A stretch of 64,000 nt of DNA from assembly GCA_032158295.1 (NCBI GenBank), contig CM063262.1, positions 10,797,977 to 10,861,976 of the forward strand, given 5' to 3'. Source of the DNA: Pycnopodia helianthoides. Taxonomy: Eukaryota; Echinodermata; Asteroidea; Forcipulatida; Asteriidae. Shown here piece by piece: positions 59,084 to 64,000 of this stretch. The notes below the pieces were generated by a model. That model was not told the DNA's origin and did no database searches. It worked only from the letters and a program-made list of their open reading frames with translations. Both the position numbers and the translations under genes were made by a program. The number at the start of each line of letters is the position of its first letter. The first letter of the stretch is position 1.

Positions 59084-59481
59084 TTAAAGGAACATTACAA
59101 AATTGGTAGGAAATAAACTTGTAAAATATAATTTTTGATCACAGATTTACATAAAACTTACACGGTCTAATAATGATGATAGTAGAAAACATCCCTTGAA
59201 ATATTTATGTCTGAAACGCCATATTTGATGAGAAATTAATAAACTAATTTTCAGATTGGAGTTTATCGCTCAGTGAGCGTTTTATTCGTTGTTGAATCTA
59301 TAATATGATTTCATGCAAATAAAAGTAATCGATTTTTCACTATTTTCTTGTGACCCAGATGGCCGATCGATCTCAAACTTCTACAGGTTTGTCAGTTTAT
59401 GTATATGGTGGATTACAAAAAGTGCTTACACTGCCATAAACTGTTTTGTTAGCAAAAACCAATTCTGTAATGTTCCTTTAA
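59084..59481. mobile_element. TTAA-flanked MITE, family A, copy 5
   Basis: Complete copy with both inverted ends and TTAA edges, same orientation as copy 1. Confidence 0.86.
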
Positions 59482-59767
59482 ACGATTTTAAATGACACGG
59501 CAACAACGGGAAAGTCAGTTAACATTTATAAAAAGAAAAGTCAATGCAAGACAAGAAGACTTGGCAAGGACAAGGAAGGACAAAACGAGACAATTATTTA
59601 TCCACCAAATTGTTGACCATGGTTACCGGACCAAAAGCGATGATGTGCGTAGTAATGGCGGGTGATCGAAAAGCGGCGCCCTCATCGCACGAAGCCGAAA
59701 CGCTATCAAGTCAGATAGAGATCATCAGTGGCGACTGGCTACCACTCCAAAGTCTAGTCGACTCTTT

Positions 59768-59897
59768 GGCCGTGTCCGAATTGGCAGCTACAGCTACGGC
59801 TACTGCCAGATTTTTGCGTCATCATGCGTTGAAGCAAAGTACGTCCTTAGCAACGGTCGTAGCCGTAGTGGGAGCTGCCAATTCGGATACGACCTTG
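59768..59897. mobile_element. GCTAC-rich hairpin MITE, copy 2
   Basis: 130 bp; GTCCGAATTGGCAGCTACAG at the left and GAGCTGCCAATTCGGATAC at the right form a long stem. A remnant at 155-215 adjoins the truncated lectin exon copy. Confidence 0.8.
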
Positions 59898-60079
59898 GCG
59901 TCACCGACGCGTCGCGACGGCTGAAGGAATTCGAACCAAAAGAGGGCGCTATTAGACGAAATTTCGTCCGTTATGTTTTTTTGTGTTTGTGTACATAAAG
60001 TACACGCACGTCGGTATACCCTGTGTACGCACGCGCATACATATCCCATCCAGTCGATCGTCAGGGCAGGCCGGCCGGC

Positions 60080-60312
60080 CTAGTCTTGGTTCCAAGACCT
60101 TCGCACCGAAATGGATCAATTCCAACAACGCACATCGAAATGGATCAATTCCAACAACAGAGGGCGTCACTATCCTTGGTTTGATTTCTAGCTTCCACGA
60201 AGCTAGCTTTTACTACAGCCAGTCGTCAAACCGCGACGAATTCAAGAAGAAAAGCGCGCCCTCTGTCGGGTTATCACGAGTATGAGATAGTGACGTCTTG
60301 GACCAAGACTAG
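60080..60312. mobile_element. MITE with CTAGTCTTGG ends
   Basis: CTAGTCTTGGTTCCAAGAC at the left and GTCTTGGACCAAGACTAG at the right; each end is itself a palindrome. The ends resemble those of the outer element at 5097-7416 (TAGTCTTGGTTAAGACT). Confidence 0.7.
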
Positions 60313-61542
60313 CCAGCACCAAACTCAGCAGACTAATTCCATGCATTACCTCCGTGCTGCATCGAGCAAGAAATGATATGATACGTATGATCTGAATGAG
60401 TAAAATTGTCAATGAACTCCGATACTCGTTGTTTATTTCTTGCTGCAGCATGTTTGGACTTAAATCACCTGCTGGAAATGGAATGCAATGTAACTGCTTT
60501 AACTTTTGCTTTTAACTTTTAGTCTACTTTCTTACTCCACTGTTTGTGTGTCTGGATACAGTGTCGATACAGCTCCCCAGGACAGTGTCTACACTCAGTG
60601 TCATTATTCCCATCTATATGACAACTCGGACAAGAGTAGTGCTACTGCTACTCTAGACTAGGTAAGTATTGCTAGCCGTAGCTGGCTTTTGGTCGATATG
60701 GCATGTGGGGCGGTTATTGATCATAGATACCGACGAGGTCGAGAGTGAGACTGAGCTGCTGCGCTTGGCCTTTGAGAACTTGGTCATTTTGGCTTTGCTG
60801 TAGAAAAACTAAATCTATTGTCATCAGAAACAGAAAGGTACGTTAGTCATTACTTACTGCGATAATTGTAGCTCTGTACTGTAGTATTGGTCCTTGACCT
60901 TGGCAAAAGTGCCATATCTAACTGCCACTTTATCTCCCTTATTTAATTTTTATCACTTTCATTGACTTTGTTTCAACTTCTACAGTACACTACAGTACAT
61001 GACATGATATCCGCCATGCCGGCTTTCTTGTACAACTAACTTAGGCCGGAATTCCAAGTGTCTGTCATGCGTAGTGCGCAATGTGTAAAAATGAATAGTT
61101 CACAGTACTTCTTACTCTTTATAGCAGCGCACGATATTAATTGTAAAAGTTGCGTTATCAAGAAAAATTATTGCCATTGTTTGTACTGACTACTGTACTA
61201 CATGTATGTGAGTATGCACAATGCATGACGGACAAATGGATTTCCGGCCTTACAAGTTTTTAGTAAGCGTTTTAGTTTGCGAGGTCGTCTTTGATTGTTT
61301 ATATTATTAGGATGACATCACATACTGACATATCATTATCAACTTCCTGTAGCTGTAATTGGCTTTGACAGTGCCGTCTTTTGTTTAAAAAATTATCATG
61401 ATTACGTACATAATTAGGTAAGTTTTTGTTTGTTTTTTCTTCAAATAATTTTTCAACGATGTTTCGAGTGTTATGAATGTGTCATGATTTTTTAAAGTGG
61501 TAAAAATTTGGCAAATCTGGTGACTGGTCTGACAAAAATGGT
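60313..61542. other. Intergenic stretch, nothing recognised
   Basis: No repeat or exon with convincing splice sites. ACTACAGTACAGTAC-type short repeats occur around 60983-61000. Confidence 0.4.
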
Positions 61543-61975
61543 CCAGGGACGTACAAGCAGCAGCAAAGCCCCGCGGCCATACCACCCACAGACCTCCCCC
61601 TGCATGCTGCAGTACAGTAGACGACGCGAACACAGGGTTCTCCATTTTGACAGTGCGGATTGGACGTATTTACTATACCCACATGTCGTCGAGTAGAGAA
61701 TGGTATATTACCTGGTGTTCATGTAGGCGCCAGCCTACTGCTCTTCATCGCGCATTATTGCCCATTACACCAACGATCGTATTGACGGCTTGAAAACGTA
61801 TACATTTCGCGGGACATGTCTCGGGGGTCAGAGGTCAATGTTTTTTTTTTTTAATTACCATTCACTAATTATAACACATTAAAGGTGTTTTGTTGCAAGA
61901 ACAACTCTTAATAAGTATAAGAACGCCTCCAAACAGTAAATTTTCATGAGATTTGAAGGCAACGTGTTCCTTTAA
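61543..61975. mobile_element. Family B element, partial copy
   Basis: Matches internal and right-end parts of 52104-53057, ending in GGCAACGTGTTCCTTTAA. The left end is missing. Relative to the full copy, the middle is deleted or replaced. Confidence 0.75.
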
Positions 61976-62075
61976 CAGCAGCCAACCACCAACCAAGTCA
62001 TTACCACGCATTGAAGACCAGATTCTCACACTGTTATTGCCATTGAAAAGTTACCAGGGAACAGGCATTTACATG

Positions 62076-62493
62076 TTAAAGACACTGGACACTGGACACC
62101 TTTGGTAATTGTCAAAGACCAGTCTTCTAGTTTGGTGTATCCCAACATATGCACACAATAACAAACCTGTGAAAATTTGAACTCAATTGTTCATCGAAGT
62201 TGTGAGATAATAATGGAAGAAAAAACACCCTTGTCCATGTTGTCACACGAAGTTGTGTGCTTTCAGATGCTTGAAATTTCGATTTTGAGACCTCACGCGT
62301 GAGGTCTCAAAATCAATTCAAATATTTTACTGAGAAATTACTTCTTATTCAAAAACTACAACTACGTTACTTCAGAGGGAGCCGTTTCTCACAATGTTTT
62401 ATACTATCAACAGCTCTCCATTGCTCGTTACCAAGTATGTTTTTATGCTAACAATTATTTTGAGTAATTACCAATAGTGTCCAGTGCCTTTAA
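62076..62493. mobile_element. TTAA-flanked MITE, family C, copy 2
   Basis: Same TTAA edges and ends as 42410-42788. The internal palindrome is a perfect 34-bp inverted repeat (62281-62314) centred on ACGCGT. Confidence 0.87.
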
Positions 62494-62589
62494 GCAATTA
62501 ATGTGCAAACTATTTTTCAATAAAAAATGAGCGAGAAAGTTTGATCGGTGTTCTGCCATTCATTTAGGTCATGGTGCAAATTTAACATA

Positions 62590-62825
62590 GTTGCAGTACC
62601 GGCTGCTAAAATAAATGATTCAAACTGCCTCTAGCTACTGGGCAATCTCGGTGGTCTAGTTGGTAAGACATCTGCTCTAGAATGGCAAAGGTCATGGGTT
62701 CGAATCCGACCCGGGTAATATGCCTTGTGGATTTTGTTTTCTTCACAGAACTCGGGGAAGTACTGAGTATACAGTCCTTTACACACACCAGACTGAAAGG
62801 GCACAAACCAAATAATAAAAATGTA
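62590..62825 (+). mobile_element. tRNA-derived SINE, copy 2
   Basis: A box TGGTCTAGTTGGTAAGACA (62652) and a canonical B box GGTTCGAATCC (62698) in a tRNA-like head, followed by the conserved body (AGTACTGAGTATACAGTCC). About 50 bp upstream of the head is also shared with copy 1, so the element begins before the tRNA part. Confidence 0.85.
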
Positions 62826-64000
62826 GTATTTTAACAATACATGTATTCACATTTTGGGGGTCTGGAGCCATTTTATTGCTTAAAAATGGATGTCTGTTAT
62901 AATTGGAAAAAAGTACTTTGTGTGCCTGAAGAAGGGTGTAGCCGTAGAGCCTTACACTCTTCTTCTGGCATTTCTGGGCACATGGCGATATGTCACGGAC
63001 TATGAATATTGTACAAGCTGCATTTCAGTTTTTATGTTTAATGCATCATTTGTCACACATGTTCGTATGTACCGTGTCTCGTCTGGCCCTACATGTACGT
63101 ACTCACTTGAAGTACACAATGTAAGGTAAACCTTAATGTTGAGTAGGGTGCTTGCTCTCAGCTACATATATAAAGAAGGTCGCTCATTGGCCCATCCTAC
63201 ATGTATACGCAGCGCATACTATTAGTAATACTACATGGTGTACAGGCCTTGTGCTAAAAGCTAAATAAAGTAGCCCATCAGGCTAGTAAACTGTGCGTTT
63301 CACTTGCCCCCTGCCCAGGAAGTTTTGGAAACTCATATTTTCATGTATTGTCGTTATAAGTATCTTTCTGAAAGGTAGCAATTGCAACGAGATTAATTGG
63401 GCAAATGAACTTTACATTCATATATACACTCAATACACTTTTAAAGTTTATTATTCACATCTGAAAAGGAAGAAATAATGTGAGCAATAGTAACAAGTAG
63501 GTTGGACGACTTTTAGTAACACACAGGGCAAGTTGAGAAGTGGTGTTTACTAGCCAGTAGCAGTTTTTACTAGACAATGTACACCAGGCTAGGGTGAGCC
63601 CTGATGTGCGACATGATGACATCGATGCATTGGTCTGATTACATGTACAAAAAGTTCATATAATAGTTGCAAAACATAACCCTCCATCCTCCCGACGGTG
63701 TCAGACCGGAGGTTTTGAATTATTGTTCGTATCAAGTTCATTTACTACATGTACATTGTATGTGAACTGTGTTTACGTGTGTAATGTACATGTACATGTG
63801 CAATGATTGGTAAATGTACCATCTGTACAATAAAAATTACAGTACATGTACACTGTATCTATTGTACACATGAAGGTAAAAAAAAGTAGAGATCTTGTTA
63901 GTGAGCAATTGATATGTAATGAACTCATGTCTATGGAAAACAAATCAGTCAATTATTGGTAAATGAATATATGTAAGTTTACTACGTATGTTGTGCCCTT
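62826..64000. other. Right-edge stretch, nothing recognised
   Basis: No supported gene. ACATGTAC-type palindromic tetramers are dense from 63740 to 63860. The plus-strand frame at 62890-63129 has no recognisable family. Confidence 0.4.

Noticed and set aside
59544..59924. 126-codon plus-strand frame with an Ala/Thr-rich end
   Set aside because: The end is the GCTAC-rich MITE and the start lacks any family similarity.

Overview
This is eukaryotic, animal-type DNA: multi-exon genes with GT-AG introns, long introns packed with transposable elements, one 100-base assembly gap (2575-2674), and domain types (F-type lectin, Ig/FN3 receptor tyrosine kinase) typical of metazoans. The lectin, the receptor and the TTAA-flanked repeat families suggest a marine deuterostome. 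An echinoderm, probably a sea star, is my best guess; that is inference from general knowledge, not something the sequence proves.

Two genes can be assembled exon by exon, both on the minus strand. (1) Positions 273-4924 hold a four-exon gene for a secreted F-type (fucolectin) lectin of 208 residues, with signal peptide and the complete fucose-binding motif. A diverged copy of its last exon sits at the left edge. (2) Positions 23434-54014 hold a 20-exon receptor tyrosine kinase of about 1,200 residues: signal peptide, five Ig domains, one FN3, a Cys-containing membrane-proximal exon with an unexplained frame break, one transmembrane helix and a complete kinase domain. Every extracellular exon junction is phase 1, so one exon equals one module.

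The rest is mostly mobile DNA. Region by region: 0.7-2.0 kb TTAA-flanked MITEs; 3.3-4.7 kb a Mutator-like palindrome with a 9-bp target duplication; 5.1-7.4 kb a P-superfamily transposon (32-bp inverted ends, 8-bp duplication, THAP exon) nested in another inverted repeat; 8.4-18.1 kb a very large palindrome split by a 4.56-kb CR1/L2-like LINE; 18-23 kb related repeats with arrays of short hairpins; 24.6-27.2 kb a 2.5-kb palindromic element inside the last intron of the kinase gene; 32-50 kb receptor introns with foldback elements, a THAP relic and microsatellites; 50-64 kb MITEs and tRNA-derived SINEs upstream of the receptor.

The two genes are not obviously functionally linked: one is a soluble sugar-binding protein, the other a membrane signalling receptor. 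The least explained material is the repeat family whose ends are AGGTGTTCG/CGAACACCT. It appears as long palindromes rich in ETS-like and CRE-like motifs and as tandem arrays of nothing but end-to-end hairpins.
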